43,290 bases of DNA, from the NCBI RefSeq assembly GCF_000337455.1, contig NZ_AOIU01000026.1:33915-77204 (forward strand), written 5' to 3'. The notes under the pieces were generated by a model, which did no database searches, was not told the DNA's origin, and saw nothing but the letters and a program-made list of their open reading frames with translations. Made by a program: the position numbers and the translations under genes. This document shows, piece by piece, positions 16,091 to 24,792 of the stretch. This DNA comes from Halosimplex carlsbadense 2-9-1 (lineage in GTDB: Archaea > Halobacteriota > Halobacteria > Halobacteriales > Haloarculaceae). Each line of letters begins with the position of its first letter. Position 1 is the first letter of the stretch.

Positions 16091-16248
16091 CTGCGACGCC
16101 CGCAGACCTGTCTTCCGACTGATTTTTCGACGGTCTTTGGCTCGTATTGCGGTCGGATTTATAGGCACCGGTCGACCGCGGCGGTCCAGCCACAGATCGG
16201 CCGTTTGCGGGCGTCTGGAGGGGGTCACCGTCGGTCGCGTCTAGCAAC

Positions 16249-16254
16249 TTTTAA
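16249..16254 (+). promoter_or_regulatory. TATA box for dnaK
   Basis: TTTTAA, 28 nt before the dnaK ATG. A second TATA-like TTTATA lies about 90 nt further up (near 16157), so two promoters, one perhaps heat-inducible, are possible. Confidence 0.55.
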
Positions 16255-16282
16255 CCGGCACAATCGGGTATAGACGCGTAAG

Positions 16283-18205
16283 ATGGCGAGCAACAAGATT
16301 CTCGGAATCGACCTCGGGACCACGAACAGTGCGTTCGCGGTCATGGAGGGAGGCGACCCCGAGATCATCGTCAACAGCGAAGGCGAGCGGACGACACCCT
16401 CGGTCGTCGCGTTCGACGACGGCGAGCGTCTCGTCGGCAAGCCCGCGAAGAATCAGGCGGTCAAGAACCCCGACGAGACCATCCAGTCCATCAAGCGCCA
16501 CATGGGCGAGGACGACTACTCGGTCGAACTCGACGGGGAGGAGTACACCCCCGAGCAGGTCTCGGCGATGATCCTCCAGAAGATCAAACGGGACGCCGAG
16601 GAGTACCTCGGCGACGACGTCGAGAAGGCGGTCATCACCGTTCCCGCGTACTTCAACGACCGACAGCGCCAGGCGACGAAGGACGCCGGTGAGATCGCCG
16701 GCTTCGAGGTCGAGCGCATCGTCAACGAGCCGACCGCGGCCGCGATGGCCTACGGGCTGGACGACGAGTCCGACCAGACCGTCCTCGTCTACGACCTGGG
16801 TGGGGGCACCTTCGACGTCTCCATCCTCGATCTGGGCGGCGGCGTCTACGAGGTCGTCGCCACGAACGGTGACAACGACCTCGGTGGCGACGACTGGGAC
16901 CACGCCATCATCGACTACCTCGCCGAGCAGTTCCACGACGAGCACGGCATCGACCTGCGCGAGGACCGCCAGGCGCTCCAGCGGCTCACCGAGGCCGCCG
17001 AGGAGGCGAAGATCGAGCTCTCGAACCGCAAGGAGACCCGCATCGACCTGCCGTTCATCACGACCACGGACGACGGCCCCCTCGACCTCGAGGAGAAGCT
17101 CACCCGCGCAAAGTTCGAGTCGCTGACCGAGGACCTCATCGAGCGGACGGTCGGCCCGACGGAGCAGGCCCTCGAAGACGCCGGCTACGGCCAGGGCGAC
17201 ATCGACGAGGTCATCCTCGTCGGCGGGTCGACGCGGATGCCCCAGGTTCAGGACCGCGTCGAGGAGATGACCGGCCAGGAGCCCAAGAAGAACGTCAACC
17301 CGGACGAGGCGGTCTCGCTCGGTGCGGCCATCCAGGGCGGCGTCCTCAGCGGCGACGTGGACGACATCGTCCTGCTCGACGTGACGCCCCTCTCGCTCGG
17401 TGTCGAGGTCAAGGGCGGCCTGTTCGAGCGGCTCATCGAGAAGAACACCACGATCCCGACCGAGGAGTCGAAGATCTTCACCACCGCCGCGGACAACCAG
17501 ACGCAGGTCCAGATCCGCGTCTTCCAGGGCGAACGGGAGATCGCCAACGAGAACGAACTCCTCGGTGAGTTCGCGCTCTCGGGCATCCCGCCGTCGCCCG
17601 CCGGAACCCCCCAGATCGAGGTGTCGTTCAACATCGACGAGAACGGCATCGTGAACGTCTCCGCCGAGGACAAGGGGTCGGGCAACGAGGAGGCGATCAC
17701 CATCGAAGGCGGCGCCGGCCTCTCCGACGACCAGATCGAGGAGATGCAGCAGGAGGCCGAAGAGCACGCTGAGGAGGACGAGGAACGTCGCGAGCGCATC
17801 GAGGCCCGCAACGAGGCCGAGAGCACGATCCAGCGCGCTGAGACCCTCCTCGAAGAGAACGAGGACGAGGTCGACGAGGAGCTCGTCGAGGATATCGAGG
17901 CCGAGATCGACGAGGTCCGCGAGGTCCTCGAAGACGAGGACGCCGAGACCGAGGAGTACAAAGAGGCCACCGAGAGCCTCGCCGAGGCGCTCCAGGAGAT
18001 CGGCAAGCAGATGTACCAGGACCAGGCCGCCGAAGGCGCTGCCGGCGCGGGCGCCGCGGGCGGCGCGGCCGGTGCCGGCGGCATGGGCGGCATGGGCGGC
18101 GCCGGTCCCGGCGGTGCGGCGGGCGCAGGCGGCGCCGGCGGCCAGGGCGAGGAGTACGTCGACGCCGACTTCGAGGACGTCGACGAGGAAGACGAGGACG
18201 AGTAA
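16283..18205 (+). CDS. dnaK: Molecular chaperone DnaK (Hsp70)
   Basis: A 640-residue Hsp70. Nucleotide-binding signatures are [18 protein letters not shown] at about 5-22, [18 protein letters not shown] near 171-188 and [14 protein letters not shown] near 310-323. The substrate domain has the typical [23 protein letters not shown] linker and the [19 protein letters not shown] stretch. The lid helices are very acidic, and the C-terminus is a Gly/Ala/Met-rich run with an acidic end ([16 protein letters not shown]). It pairs with grpE upstream. No soluble dnaJ follows, but a membrane-anchored J-domain gene lies 0.8 kb downstream on the opposite strand. Confidence 0.98.
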   Translation: MASNKILGIDLGTTNSAFAVMEGGDPEIIVNSEGERTTPSVVAFDDGERLVGKPAKNQAVKNPDETIQSIKRHMGEDDYSVELDGEEYTPEQVSAMILQKIKRDAEEYLGDDVEKAVITVPAYFNDRQRQATKDAGEIAGFEVERIVNEPTAAAMAYGLDDESDQTVLVYDLGGGTFDVSILDLGGGVYEVVATNGDNDLGGDDWDHAIIDYLAEQFHDEHGIDLREDRQALQRLTEAAEEAKIELSNRKETRIDLPFITTTDDGPLDLEEKLTRAKFESLTEDLIERTVGPTEQALEDAGYGQGDIDEVILVGGSTRMPQVQDRVEEMTGQEPKKNVNPDEAVSLGAAIQGGVLSGDVDDIVLLDVTPLSLGVEVKGGLFERLIEKNTTIPTEESKIFTTAADNQTQVQIRVFQGEREIANENELLGEFALSGIPPSPAGTPQIEVSFNIDENGIVNVSAEDKGSGNEEAITIEGGAGLSDDQIEEMQQEAEEHAEEDEERRERIEARNEAESTIQRAETLLEENEDEVDEELVEDIEAEIDEVREVLEDEDAETEEYKEATESLAEALQEIGKQMYQDQAAEGAAGAGAAGGAAGAGGMGGMGGAGPGGAAGAGGAGGQGEEYVDADFEDVDEEDEDE

Positions 18206-18234
18206 CGCGAGTCCGAGTCTTCCGCTTGGGCTCC

Positions 18235-18284
18235 GGAGAGCGTCGCTCTCCCGGCGTCTCGAAAAGCGACCGCAGAGAGTTTTT
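18235..18284 (+). terminator. Hairpin and T-run after dnaK
   Basis: Stem GGAGAGC-gtc-... with matching GCTCTCC (18235-18251), followed about 28 nt later by TTTTT at 18280-18284. It lies 30 nt past the dnaK stop. Archaeal termination depends mainly on the T-run, so the hairpin may be incidental. Confidence 0.5.
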
Positions 18285-18711
18285 CGATAGACGAGGGTGG
18301 AGACGACGAGTAATCGGGCCGTCCGGCCTGTCCCGCGATTCCGCGGGCTCGGCAACGCCGTTTTCGCCCACGGTTCGAATTCGTCGGCTAGGGACCACTC
18401 CCGAGTTCCGTCGGGGCCTCGCGGCGGACCTGACCGAAAAACGGCGGGGCGCGCCGGAGGCGCATACGTCTCGGGCTCCTTCGAGTGGCCGGCGCTGTTC
18501 GACGACCCGATTCCGAGGGGAGTCGCTGAGACACCAGAGTACTCAGGTACGACGCTCAATGGTGTCGGCGATCAAGAACGTGCATGGCGCGATTCGAACT
18601 GCCGAGTCGCGACTGGTATCTGCACAGGGCCGAGACCGGTGCCGGGCGCCCGGGCGGCCCGGGAGACTCCCTCGGTCGGTCCGTCGACCCGCTGGGGCCC
18701 TCGGTCCGCCG
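18285..18711. other. Intergenic region with a structured element
   Basis: About 430 bp without a supportable gene. The only feature is a stem-loop at 18580-18625. Outer arms GTGCA and TGCAC enclose CGCGATTCG and CGAGTCGCG (8 of 9 pairs plus a G-U), with a 6-nt loop AACTGC. The in-frame extension of the next gene through here is Arg/Pro-rich and unlike haloarchaeal protein. Confidence 0.35.
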
Positions 18712-19008
18712 ATGACCGTGGCATGCGACTGGGCGGTCACGCACGCCTACGAGGACGAGCGCCCCAGCCACGCGGTCGTGCGGGCGGTCGCCGCCGCGAC
18801 GGACCGCTCCGTCGTCGACCTCGACCCCCTGCACGAGACGGTCGACACGGACGCGTTCGACGACCTCCTCGGGCGGGGCACTCGCACGAGGGTGTCGTTC
18901 CGGTACGCCGGCTGTACAGTGACCGTCACGCGACGCCACGTCCTCGTCCGGCCCGACGACCGCGACGGCTCGCCGGGGACGGACGGCGACCGCGACGGGG
19001 CGCCCTGA
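18712..19008 (+). CDS. HalOD1 output-domain protein
   Basis: A 98-residue stand-alone HalOD1 domain, a small module otherwise found at the output end of haloarchaeal signalling proteins. Visible landmarks are the helical first half (SHAVVRAVAAATDRSVVDLDPLHETVDTDAFDDLLG) and the beta strands RVSFRYAGCTVTVTRRHVLVRPDD. The tail is low-complexity Asp/Gly. The biochemical role of the domain is not established. No clear TATA box or Shine-Dalgarno is seen before the ATG at 18712; in-frame upstream ATGs exist but add Arg-rich sequence. It converges on the J-domain gene 18 bp downstream. Confidence 0.75.
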   Translation: MTVACDWAVTHAYEDERPSHAVVRAVAAATDRSVVDLDPLHETVDTDAFDDLLGRGTRTRVSFRYAGCTVTVTRRHVLVRPDDRDGSPGTDGDRDGAP

Positions 19009-19026
19009 CGGGGGCCGAAGAGCGCG

Positions 19027-19629
19027 TCACCCGGCGTGGCGTTTCGCCGTCGTGTACGCCTCGCGGACGCGTTTGAACTCGTCCTCGTCGCCGCCCTGGT
19101 CGGGGTGGGCCTCCTTGACCTTCCGTCGGTAGGCGGCTTTGACTTCGTCGAGACTGGCGGTCGTCGCGAGGCCGAGTTCGTCGAACGCGGCCGTGGCGGG
19201 GTCGCGGGTCTCGGCCGGCTCGGCCGGACCGAAGTCGACGTCGGGCACCTCGAAGGGGAGGCGGTCGCCGAGGTGGACGCCGGGCATCTCGTGTTCGACG
19301 AGGATGGGGACGGTCGGCGAGCGGTCGATGCGGTAGTACGCCTGCGCGTCGAACGTGATCGCCACGTCGCGCTCGGGGAGGTAGAAGGCGACCGGCTGTC
19401 CCTCGACGGGGTGCTCTTCGGCGTAGGCCTCCCCGATGGCGTCGAGGTAGTCGCGTAACTCGGCCCGCCGGCGCTGTTCGCCGCCATCGCGACCGTGCGG
19501 ATGCTGACGCGTCGGAAACAGGCGGTCGGCGGCGACGAACAGGCAGGCGGCGAGGACGCTGCTGGCGAGGCCGAGCCCGAGACCGACGAGCAACCAGCGG
19601 GGCAGCCCGAACAGCGCGTCGAGTACCAC
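19027..19629 (-). CDS. Membrane-anchored J-domain protein
   Basis: About 200 residues. One N-terminal membrane helix (WLLVGLGLGLASSVLAACLFVAA) is followed by a cytoplasmic region with a beta-rich middle (VAFYLPERDVAITFDAQAYY...PTVPILVEHEMPGVHLGD) and a C-terminal J domain. The J domain reads ELGLATTASLDEVKAAYRRKVKEAHPDQGGDEDEFKRVREAY, with the HPD tripeptide that stimulates DnaK. It would recruit DnaK to the membrane. The start is taken as GTG 19629, because a TATA-like TTTGATA lies about 24 nt upstream; GTG 19653 or TTG 19659 would add 8-10 basic residues. dnaK-grpE lie next door on the other strand. Confidence 0.87.
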   Translation of the reverse strand: MVLDALFGLPRWLLVGLGLGLASSVLAACLFVAADRLFPTRQHPHGRDGGEQRRRAELRDYLDAIGEAYAEEHPVEGQPVAFYLPERDVAITFDAQAYYRIDRSPTVPILVEHEMPGVHLGDRLPFEVPDVDFGPAEPAETRDPATAAFDELGLATTASLDEVKAAYRRKVKEAHPDQGGDEDEFKRVREAYTTAKRHAG

Positions 19630-19736
19630 GCGCGAGCGTTGGCGTCGCTCCACTATCAAAGTCTCGCCAGCGGATCGTCGCTCGGGTCTCGACCGGGGGT
19701 CGGGTCGCCCCCAGCCGGGTCGGCGACGGGCCGCGG

Positions 19737-20492
19737 TCAGCCGATGTACCGCAGGTCCTCGTCCGAGGGAGTCGGCGTCCCCTGGTCCATCTCCTGGATC
19801 TTGCGGACGACCTCTTCCATCTCGTCGGCTCGCTCCTCCAGGGAAGCGTAGTCGACCTCGAAGTCGACGACCTCCTGGAGCACTTCGAGGACGGCCTGTG
19901 CGCTCTTGGGGTCGACGAGGTAGCCGCTGGTCTCGCCCATCAGACAGGCCGCCTCGAAGCCGCGGCGCTCGCCGAGGCCGAGGAGGAGACCGCTGACGCC
20001 GACGATGCCGCCGGCGGGCTCGTCCTCGCGGAACTCGACGCCCACGGCTTCGAGGTCGTCGACCACTCCGTCGGTCGTCGCCGCGCCCAGCACGGAGTAC
20101 TCCTCGATGAGTTCGCCGGTCGGGACGCCTCCCAGGGCGAAGGCGCGGGAGACGCCGTGGTCGTCGGCCACGTCGAGGAAGGTCTCGGTCAGACCGTAGT
20201 GGCCGGTGTTGTCCTGGGCCTGGTGGTCGCCGGTGAGCACGAGCATGTCCCGGCCGTCCTCGGGGCGGACGGCGTGGAACTCCGCGCCCGCCAGCTCCGT
20301 GCGGCCGTCGTCGACGCTGACCTGCGGCGGGAAGTGCGTCGAGTGGACGCGCTCGACGGGCTCGCTCTCCAGTTCTTCGAGGAGGTGCTCGGCGGCGAGC
20401 TTCCCGACGTGACCCACGCCGGGCAGTCCCTCGACCAGCACGGGGTCGTCGAGTTCGACGTCGCCCAGCGCTTCGCGTTCGAATTCGTCCAT
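19737..20492 (-). CDS. PAC2-family protein in the ribosomal operon
   Basis: A 251-residue PAC2-family protein: VELDDPVLVEGLPGVGHVGKLAAEHLLEEL near residues 12-41, DMLVLTGDHQAQD, FALGGVPTGELIEEYSVLGA, GIVGVSGLLLGLGERRGFEAACLMGETSGYLVDPKSAQAVLEVL, then a C-terminal coiled coil (ASLEERADEMEEVVRKIQEMDQ). In many archaea this member closes the eL44-eS27-aIF2-alpha-Nop10 operon, as it does here, 5 bp after nop10. Whether it chaperones proteasome or other complexes is not established. It is a distinct paralogue of the PAC2 gene at 7335. Confidence 0.9.
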   Translation of the reverse strand: MDEFEREALGDVELDDPVLVEGLPGVGHVGKLAAEHLLEELESEPVERVHSTHFPPQVSVDDGRTELAGAEFHAVRPEDGRDMLVLTGDHQAQDNTGHYGLTETFLDVADDHGVSRAFALGGVPTGELIEEYSVLGAATTDGVVDDLEAVGVEFREDEPAGGIVGVSGLLLGLGERRGFEAACLMGETSGYLVDPKSAQAVLEVLQEVVDFEVDYASLEERADEMEEVVRKIQEMDQGTPTPSDEDLRYIG

Positions 20493-20497
20493 GGGCC

Positions 20498-20680
20498 CTA
20501 GTCGCGGCGCCGCCGCTTAAGTGCGCGTCGATACTCCCCGTAGTTGTCCTCGGGTGAGAACGGCGCCGGCGCGGAGTTGACCGCCTCGGCGCCGCAGTCG
20601 GGACAGCTGTCCGAGAGCGTGTAGCGCGGCCGCTCGTGGGCCGATCGCCACGCCGAACAGACGAGAATGTCGGATTTCAT
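20498..20680 (-). CDS. nop10: H/ACA snoRNP-type protein Nop10
   Basis: A 60-residue Nop10, core subunit of the H/ACA RNP that guides pseudouridylation with Cbf5, Gar1 and L7Ae. It has the archaeal zinc ribbon (C8 and SCPDCGAEAVNSAPAPFSPED) and the conserved helix DNYGEYRRALKRRRRD. Its length matches the family. It lies 43 nt after aIF2-alpha and 5 nt before the PAC2 gene. Its stop codon forms one of the rare CTAG sites in the window. Confidence 0.95.
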   Translation of the reverse strand: MKSDILVCSAWRSAHERPRYTLSDSCPDCGAEAVNSAPAPFSPEDNYGEYRRALKRRRRD

Positions 20681-20723
20681 GTGAAGACTGGACCGGGGCC
20701 GCCACCGCGGTGGGTCCCGTGGA

Positions 20724-21524
20724 TTACTCCGCTTCGACCTCGCGGTCGCGGTGGTAGCGCCCGCCGCCGCCGTGGTCGCCGACGACGTCGACGGCGCGGT
20801 CGGCGCTCTCTTCGAGGTGGGACTCGGCGGTCTTGTAGTCGGGCGCCCGTACCTGGATGCGGTACTCCGGCGAGCCGACGTAGGTGACCTCCAGCTCCAC
20901 TTCGTCGGGGATCTCGCCGTTACCCTCGGCGGCCTGCAGGGCTTCCTTGATCACGTCGACACCGTCGCCGTTGGCGCACTCCAGCGTGACGTAGCCGGTG
21001 ACGTTGACGTACGGCACCGAGACGTTCTCGCGAGCGGTCTCGACGATGGCGTCGACCTCGTCGTCGTCGAGGTCGGTCTCGTCGAGGGCTTCCTCGCCGT
21101 GGATCGCGGCCTCCTCGAAGCCCTCGTACATCGAGCCGAAGGCGGCCAGCAGCTCGTTGGCGATGGCGGCGTAGGTCTCGTCGTCGATGTCCTCGCCGAA
21201 CGCCAGGAGCATCCAGTTGTCGGCCTTCTGCTCGTTTTTCCACTCCTGGATCTTGTCCTTACGCTGGTGGTCGTTGACGTCCTTGATCGACAGATCGATC
21301 TGTTGGGAGCCCTGATCGACGTCCAGCACTTTCGCGACGACCGTCTGCCCTTCGGAGACGTGGTCGCGGACGTTCTTGATCCAGCCGGAGGCGACCTCGC
21401 TGATGTGACAGAGGCCGCGCTTGTCCTCGTACTCCTGGAGGTCGACGAAGACGCCGAAGTCCTCGATCTCGTCGACGCGTCCGACCACGAGTTCACCGGG
21501 GTCGGGCCAGCCGCTGTATTTCAT
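20724..21524 (-). CDS. eif2a: Translation initiation factor aIF2 subunit alpha
   Basis: A 266-residue alpha subunit of aIF2, the trimer that carries initiator Met-tRNA to the ribosome. The N-terminal S1 domain ([42 protein letters not shown]... IDLSIKDVN) is followed by the helical domain ([23 protein letters not shown]). The C-terminal alpha-beta domain ([31 protein letters not shown]) binds the gamma subunit. The start ATG shares one base with the eS27 stop (TAATG at 21522-21526), so translation is coupled. Confidence 0.96.
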   Translation of the reverse strand: MKYSGWPDPGELVVGRVDEIEDFGVFVDLQEYEDKRGLCHISEVASGWIKNVRDHVSEGQTVVAKVLDVDQGSQQIDLSIKDVNDHQRKDKIQEWKNEQKADNWMLLAFGEDIDDETYAAIANELLAAFGSMYEGFEEAAIHGEEALDETDLDDDEVDAIVETARENVSVPYVNVTGYVTLECANGDGVDVIKEALQAAEGNGEIPDEVELEVTYVGSPEYRIQVRAPDYKTAESHLEESADRAVDVVGDHGGGGRYHRDREVEAE

Positions 21525-21697
21525 TATCGTGCCTCGACGGTTTCGAGGACCTCGCCCTCGATGGCCGCTTTGCCGCCGGTCGGTCGGGCGAGCGTGTGCC
21601 CGCAGACCTCGCAAGCGACTTCGGAGGCGGCCTTGCCGAAGACGATCTGTTCGTTCTCACAGTCCGGGCACTCGACGTTGAAGAAGTTTCCTGCCAT
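21524..21697 (-). CDS. rps27e: 30S ribosomal protein eS27
   Basis: A 57-residue zinc-binding small-subunit protein: [21 protein letters not shown] and [18 protein letters not shown] give the C4 zinc finger. The start at 21697 matches the usual protein, while an upstream in-frame ATG at 21733 would lie inside the eL44 gene. There are 2 nt between the eL44 stop and this start. Confidence 0.95.
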   Translation of the reverse strand: MAGNFFNVECPDCENEQIVFGKAASEVACEVCGHTLARPTGGKAAIEGEVLETVEAR

Positions 21698-21699
21698 CG

Positions 21700-21984
21700 T
21701 TAGTCCTGAAGGTCCAGTTTGCCAGCGCGCCATCCCTCGCGGAGATGGGCCTTGCCGCAGTCGGAACAGCGGTACTTGAGGTCGGTCTTCTGGGTCGGCT
21801 TCCCACCGGAGGGAACCTTCGAGAACTTGCCCGCGTTCCCGTAGCCCGAGCGCGTTCGCTCGGCCTGGCGCCCGTTGACCTTCGTCATCCCCGAGGTGCG
21901 ACCGCTTCGAACGCGCTCGACCTCGTGTTCGTTGTGCTCGTCGCAGTGCGGACAGTACGTGTTAAATCGGCGTGGCATCTCCAT
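21700..21984 (-). CDS. rpl44e: 50S ribosomal protein eL44
   Basis: A 94-residue large-subunit protein. [22 protein letters not shown] and [20 protein letters not shown] give the two CxxC pairs of the zinc ribbon. The start MEM matches the haloarchaeal form (Haloarcula starts [14 protein letters not shown]). It is the first gene of the operon rpl44e-rps27e-aIF2-alpha-nop10-PAC2, transcribed from the TATA box at 22021 with a short leader. Confidence 0.96.
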   Translation of the reverse strand: MEMPRRFNTYCPHCDEHNEHEVERVRSGRTSGMTKVNGRQAERTRSGYGNAGKFSKVPSGGKPTQKTDLKYRCSDCGKAHLREGWRAGKLDLQD

Positions 21985-22020
21985 AGATATCGACCTTGCG
22001 GACGGCTTGGTCATCCCCGC

Positions 22021-22028
22021 TTAAAACC
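22021..22028 (-). promoter_or_regulatory. Promoter of the rpl44e operon
   Basis: GGTTTTAA on the minus strand, 36 nt before the eL44 ATG, implying a leader of about 8-12 nt rather than a leaderless start. Confidence 0.65.
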
Positions 22029-22123
22029 CGTTTGGTTCGGTCCGGCCGATCGGTCCAGATCGCCGGCTCGCGCCCCGTCTCGTGTGGGATCGATGCGCAC
22101 GATACGGCCTGCCTCGCCGTCGC

Positions 22124-22873
22124 TCACAGTGTGGTCGTCACCTGCTCGCCGCTGACGACCTCGGGAACGATCACTTCGTCGGCGCCCGCGCGCCGGGCGA
22201 CGGACTCGTACATCTCGTCGCCGGCGCGGACGACGACCCGCGCGTCGGGCGCGAGTTCGCCCGTCGTGATGGCGACCTGGATGTTGACGTTCGCGTCGTC
22301 GACGGCGCCGACGACGGCGTCGGCTCGCTCGGCGCCCGCCTCGACGAGCAACTCCTCGCGGCGGGCGTCGCCCTGCACGGCGAGGAGGCCGTCGTCCAGC
22401 GCCCGCTCGTACTGTCCGTCGCCCGTCTCGACCACGACGACCGGGCGGTCCCGGTCGCGAAGCCGTCGTGCGATCGTCTTGCCGAAGGTGCCGTACCCGC
22501 AGACGACGACGTGCTGTTCCGTCCCGTCGATGGTTCGTTCGACCTGCATCTGTCTCAACTCCGTTTCGATCTGTCCGCCGAAGGTCGCCGAGATGACCGT
22601 CTCGCCGATCCACAGTCCCGAGAGGATCAACCCCGACTCGACGACGATCGTGAACGCCCGCATCGACCGCGCCGGCGCGTCGTGGGACTCGATGAATATC
22701 TCGATGCTCGTCGGGTCGAGCAGCCAGAACAGCGCCTCGACGGCGCCGACGCCGGCCAGGGCACCGAACCCGACTACGCCCCCGACCACCAGCGCCGCGA
22801 ACGCGGCGACCGGGCGGCCGACGCGGCGCGCCAGCGGGCGACCTATCAGCGCCCGAACGTACTCGCCTGCCAC
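22124..22873 (-). CDS. TrkA-N (RCK) membrane protein, channel-like
   Basis: A 249-residue protein with two N-terminal membrane segments (AAFAALVVGGVVGFGALAGVGAVEALFWLL near 22-51, and IVVESGLILSGLWIGETVISATFGG near 76-100) joined to a cytoplasmic Rossmann domain. The NAD-binding loop is VVVCGYGTFGKTIARRLRDR, followed by acidic strand end VVVVETGD and ADAVVGAVDDANVNIQVAITTGELAP. This resembles potassium-channel RCK subunits, but no TxGYG selectivity filter is present, so it may be a sensor or a channel with another ion path. The GTG start lies 23 nt after TTATTG (leaderless). It is divergent from the HAH_0734-type gene. Confidence 0.83.
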   Translation of the reverse strand: MAGEYVRALIGRPLARRVGRPVAAFAALVVGGVVGFGALAGVGAVEALFWLLDPTSIEIFIESHDAPARSMRAFTIVVESGLILSGLWIGETVISATFGGQIETELRQMQVERTIDGTEQHVVVCGYGTFGKTIARRLRDRDRPVVVVETGDGQYERALDDGLLAVQGDARREELLVEAGAERADAVVGAVDDANVNIQVAITTGELAPDARVVVRAGDEMYESVARRAGADEVIVPEVVSGEQVTTTL

Positions 22874-23046
22874 GATCCCGTGGCTCTCGGCGGTGTCAAT
22901 AAGTTTCGCCTCTTAAGTCATTATGGTCCCTTGGACGCCACCCATGGCCTTGGAGGCGCTCGGGGCGACGGGGGATCGCCCGCATTCGGGCCGCTGGGGC
23001 GGCCAGCTTCGAAGTCACTAAGTACGTCTTCGCCGAACCGGCGGGC

Positions 23047-23304
23047 ATGAAGAAGCTCATCGTTCACGGGGACGCCGGGTTCCGGAAAGACGCCGTCATC
23101 TCCGTCGACGGCGAGGAGCTGGTCGTCTTCGGCGTCGCGCGCCAGGGCGACTGGCACGGCCCCGACCGCCCCCAGCTGTGGTGTACCGTTGGCAGCGAAG
23201 ACGAGCGCGAGACCTACCAGCGCCGGGACTACATCCCCAACTTCCTCGACACCGAGGCGGTCGACGCCGAAGCGGTCGAGGTCCTCGAGAAAGCGAGCGC
23301 GTAA
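23047..23304 (+). CDS. HAH_0734-family small protein
   Basis: An 85-residue acidic protein of a haloarchaea-specific family I recall as HAH_0734 (function unknown). Characteristic stretches are MKKLIVHGDAGFRKDAVI, ELVVFGVARQGDWHGPDRPQLWCTVG and ERETYQRRDYIPNFLDTEAVDAEAVEVLEK. TATA-like CTAAGTA lies about 25 nt upstream of the ATG. The TnpB element begins right after its stop codon, so the gene itself appears intact. Confidence 0.83.
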   Translation: MKKLIVHGDAGFRKDAVISVDGEELVVFGVARQGDWHGPDRPQLWCTVGSEDERETYQRRDYIPNFLDTEAVDAEAVEVLEKASA

Positions 23305-23315
23305 ACTACCCCACC

Positions 23316-24593
23316 CTACTCGCTCACGGCGTGGCCGTTCGCTTCGTTGCGGGTAGGGCTTTCGCGTGGACTCCCGTTCTGGCCGCCATCTGCGGCAGGC
23401 TCGTAGTTGCCGTTCACGTTCAACGTCCCGCGATTCAAGCGCACGTTTACGGGTGCGTCTCCGTCCGACGACGTTTGCGCCGAGCGGAGATGCTTCAGAC
23501 CGATGTTCTTCGCTGCGTTATAGTCAGCGTTCACCTCGTAGCCGCACTTCTGGCAACAGAACCGCTCTCGAGTTTGGCGGTTCTCGCGGAGCGTCGTCCC
23601 GCACTTGGAGCACCGCTGACTCGTGTAGGCAGGCGGTACCTGTTCGACCGAGATACCGACCACTTCGGCCTTGTACTCGACGTACTCGAACAGACGTCGG
23701 AACGCCCACGCGTGGAACTGCTTGGCGTTGGGCATCCGCTCACGAATCCCGGTCAGGTTCTCGAACGCGAGCACGTCGCAGCCGTTCTCGACGGCTTCCG
23801 CGACGAGTTCCTTCGAGACGGTGTGTAAGAAGTGGTCGTAGCGTCCCGTCTCCGTGCGTCCAACCGACTGGATGGTTTCGTGGGCGGCTCGCGTTCCACA
23901 CTGTTGGAGCGACCCGCGTCGCTTCTCGAACTCACGATGCCAATGGTTCAATTCCGACCCGTTCCAGAACTCTCCGGTCGACGTGACGGCGATGTTTTCG
24001 ATGCCGAGGTCAACGCCGAGGACTGTGCTGTGCTCGTCGTTGCCATCATCGGCAGTCTCGGACTCCACGTCCGCCTTTGTTCGGACGTGAAGGTAGAACT
24101 CGTCGTCGCGGTAGTGCAGTTCCGCACCGGTCACTTCGTAGTCGTCGTCGAACAGGTACTCCGAGTGCGGTGTTTCGCGACTCTCGTCTGGCAGGACGTA
24201 CTCGGCAGTGATGCGTCCGTCGACGGTCGAGAGCGTGGCGTGGTCGTCGTTGAACGTCGCACACCGCTTGTCGTAGACGAGCATCGGCGCAGTGAAGTGC
24301 GGTTTCCCGGCATAGTCACCTTGCTTCCACCGTGCGACCACACTCTGTACGGCGTCGGCGGCTTTGTTACGAGCGTTCTGGACGAGATTCGCTTGCAGTC
24401 GCGTCTCGGCCCGTACGTCGTCGTAGGTTCCACGTTGAAGTCCGGCTTTGCTCGTGGTCTTGTACTCGCCTTGCCAGGCGTGGTCGACGACGTAGTTGGC
24501 GGCCCACAGGAACTCGGAGATGGTTTCTTGGAGGAGGTCGGCGTCGCTGTCGGTCACGTTGAGTTTGACCGGGACAGTACGACGTACCTCCAT
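23316..24593 (-). CDS. tnpB: TnpB RNA-guided nuclease (IS605 OrfB)
   Basis: A 425-residue TnpB, the RuvC-type nuclease related to Cas12 that uses an omega RNA made from the element's right end. RuvC motifs are intact: D in [14 protein letters not shown] near 195-208, E in [14 protein letters not shown] near 283-296, and D in [16 protein letters not shown] near 359-374. The zinc ribbon CSKCG...CCQKCG lies between the last two. N-terminal [17 protein letters not shown] and [13 protein letters not shown] are typical. A very strong TATAAA box at 24618-24628 lies about 24 nt before the ATG. The coding sequence looks complete, so the protein may be active. The right-end omega RNA would overlap the last codons and the 23305-23315 gap. 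Confidence 0.94.
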   Translation of the reverse strand: MEVRRTVPVKLNVTDSDADLLQETISEFLWAANYVVDHAWQGEYKTTSKAGLQRGTYDDVRAETRLQANLVQNARNKAADAVQSVVARWKQGDYAGKPHFTAPMLVYDKRCATFNDDHATLSTVDGRITAEYVLPDESRETPHSEYLFDDDYEVTGAELHYRDDEFYLHVRTKADVESETADDGNDEHSTVLGVDLGIENIAVTSTGEFWNGSELNHWHREFEKRRGSLQQCGTRAAHETIQSVGRTETGRYDHFLHTVSKELVAEAVENGCDVLAFENLTGIRERMPNAKQFHAWAFRRLFEYVEYKAEVVGISVEQVPPAYTSQRCSKCGTTLRENRQTRERFCCQKCGYEVNADYNAAKNIGLKHLRSAQTSSDGDAPVNVRLNRGTLNVNGNYEPAADGGQNGSPRESPTRNEANGHAVSE

Positions 24594-24617
24594 CCGTGTT
24601 TCAGACGTGAGCCAATC

Positions 24618-24628
24618 TTTTTATATTA
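24618..24628 (-). promoter_or_regulatory. Strong TATA box for tnpB
   Basis: AATATAAAAAG on the minus strand, the most canonical TATA box in the window, placed for a leaderless tnpB mRNA. Confidence 0.75.
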
Positions 24629-24792
24629 GTGACGGTTTAGTGGGGGAGTCGACCAGCCATCGAGCGTGGTTGATGTCGTACCATGTCGGTTTCCGCTCTG
24701 ACCCACTCGCTCGCTACGCTCGCTCCTTTAGGTCGGAGGCTCCACCTTGCATTTCGCTGAACCGCTGCTCCTCCGGTTCGTCGGGAGCGTTC

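Larger units (their letters stand above)
23305..24790 (-). mobile_element. IS200/IS605-type TnpB-only (IS1341-like) element
   Basis: A single tnpB gene without a TnpA transposase gene. The region past its stop has a short subterminal hairpin ACGGC-GTG-GCCGT (23326-23338), as expected near the right end. The right end therefore lies between about 23300 and 23325, within a few bases of the stop of the HAH_0734-type gene. The left end is uncertain; a candidate hairpin GGT-c-GGAG-g-CTCC-ACC lies at 24731-24745. The element is less GC-rich than its neighbours. Exact ends need comparison with an empty site. Confidence 0.7.

Noticed and set aside
16241..18559. 772-codon minus-strand frame opposite dnaK
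   Set aside because: Mirror of dnaK codon bias; no domain recognised and no promoter.
18580..18625. Possible tRNA remnant (GATTCGAAC resembles a reversed T-loop)
   Set aside because: Stems around the loop do not pair as a T-arm and no acceptor or anticodon arm can be built.
23316..24593. TnpB as a type V CRISPR effector (Cas12)
   Set aside because: Its size, end hairpin and lack of cas genes or an array fit a transposon TnpB.
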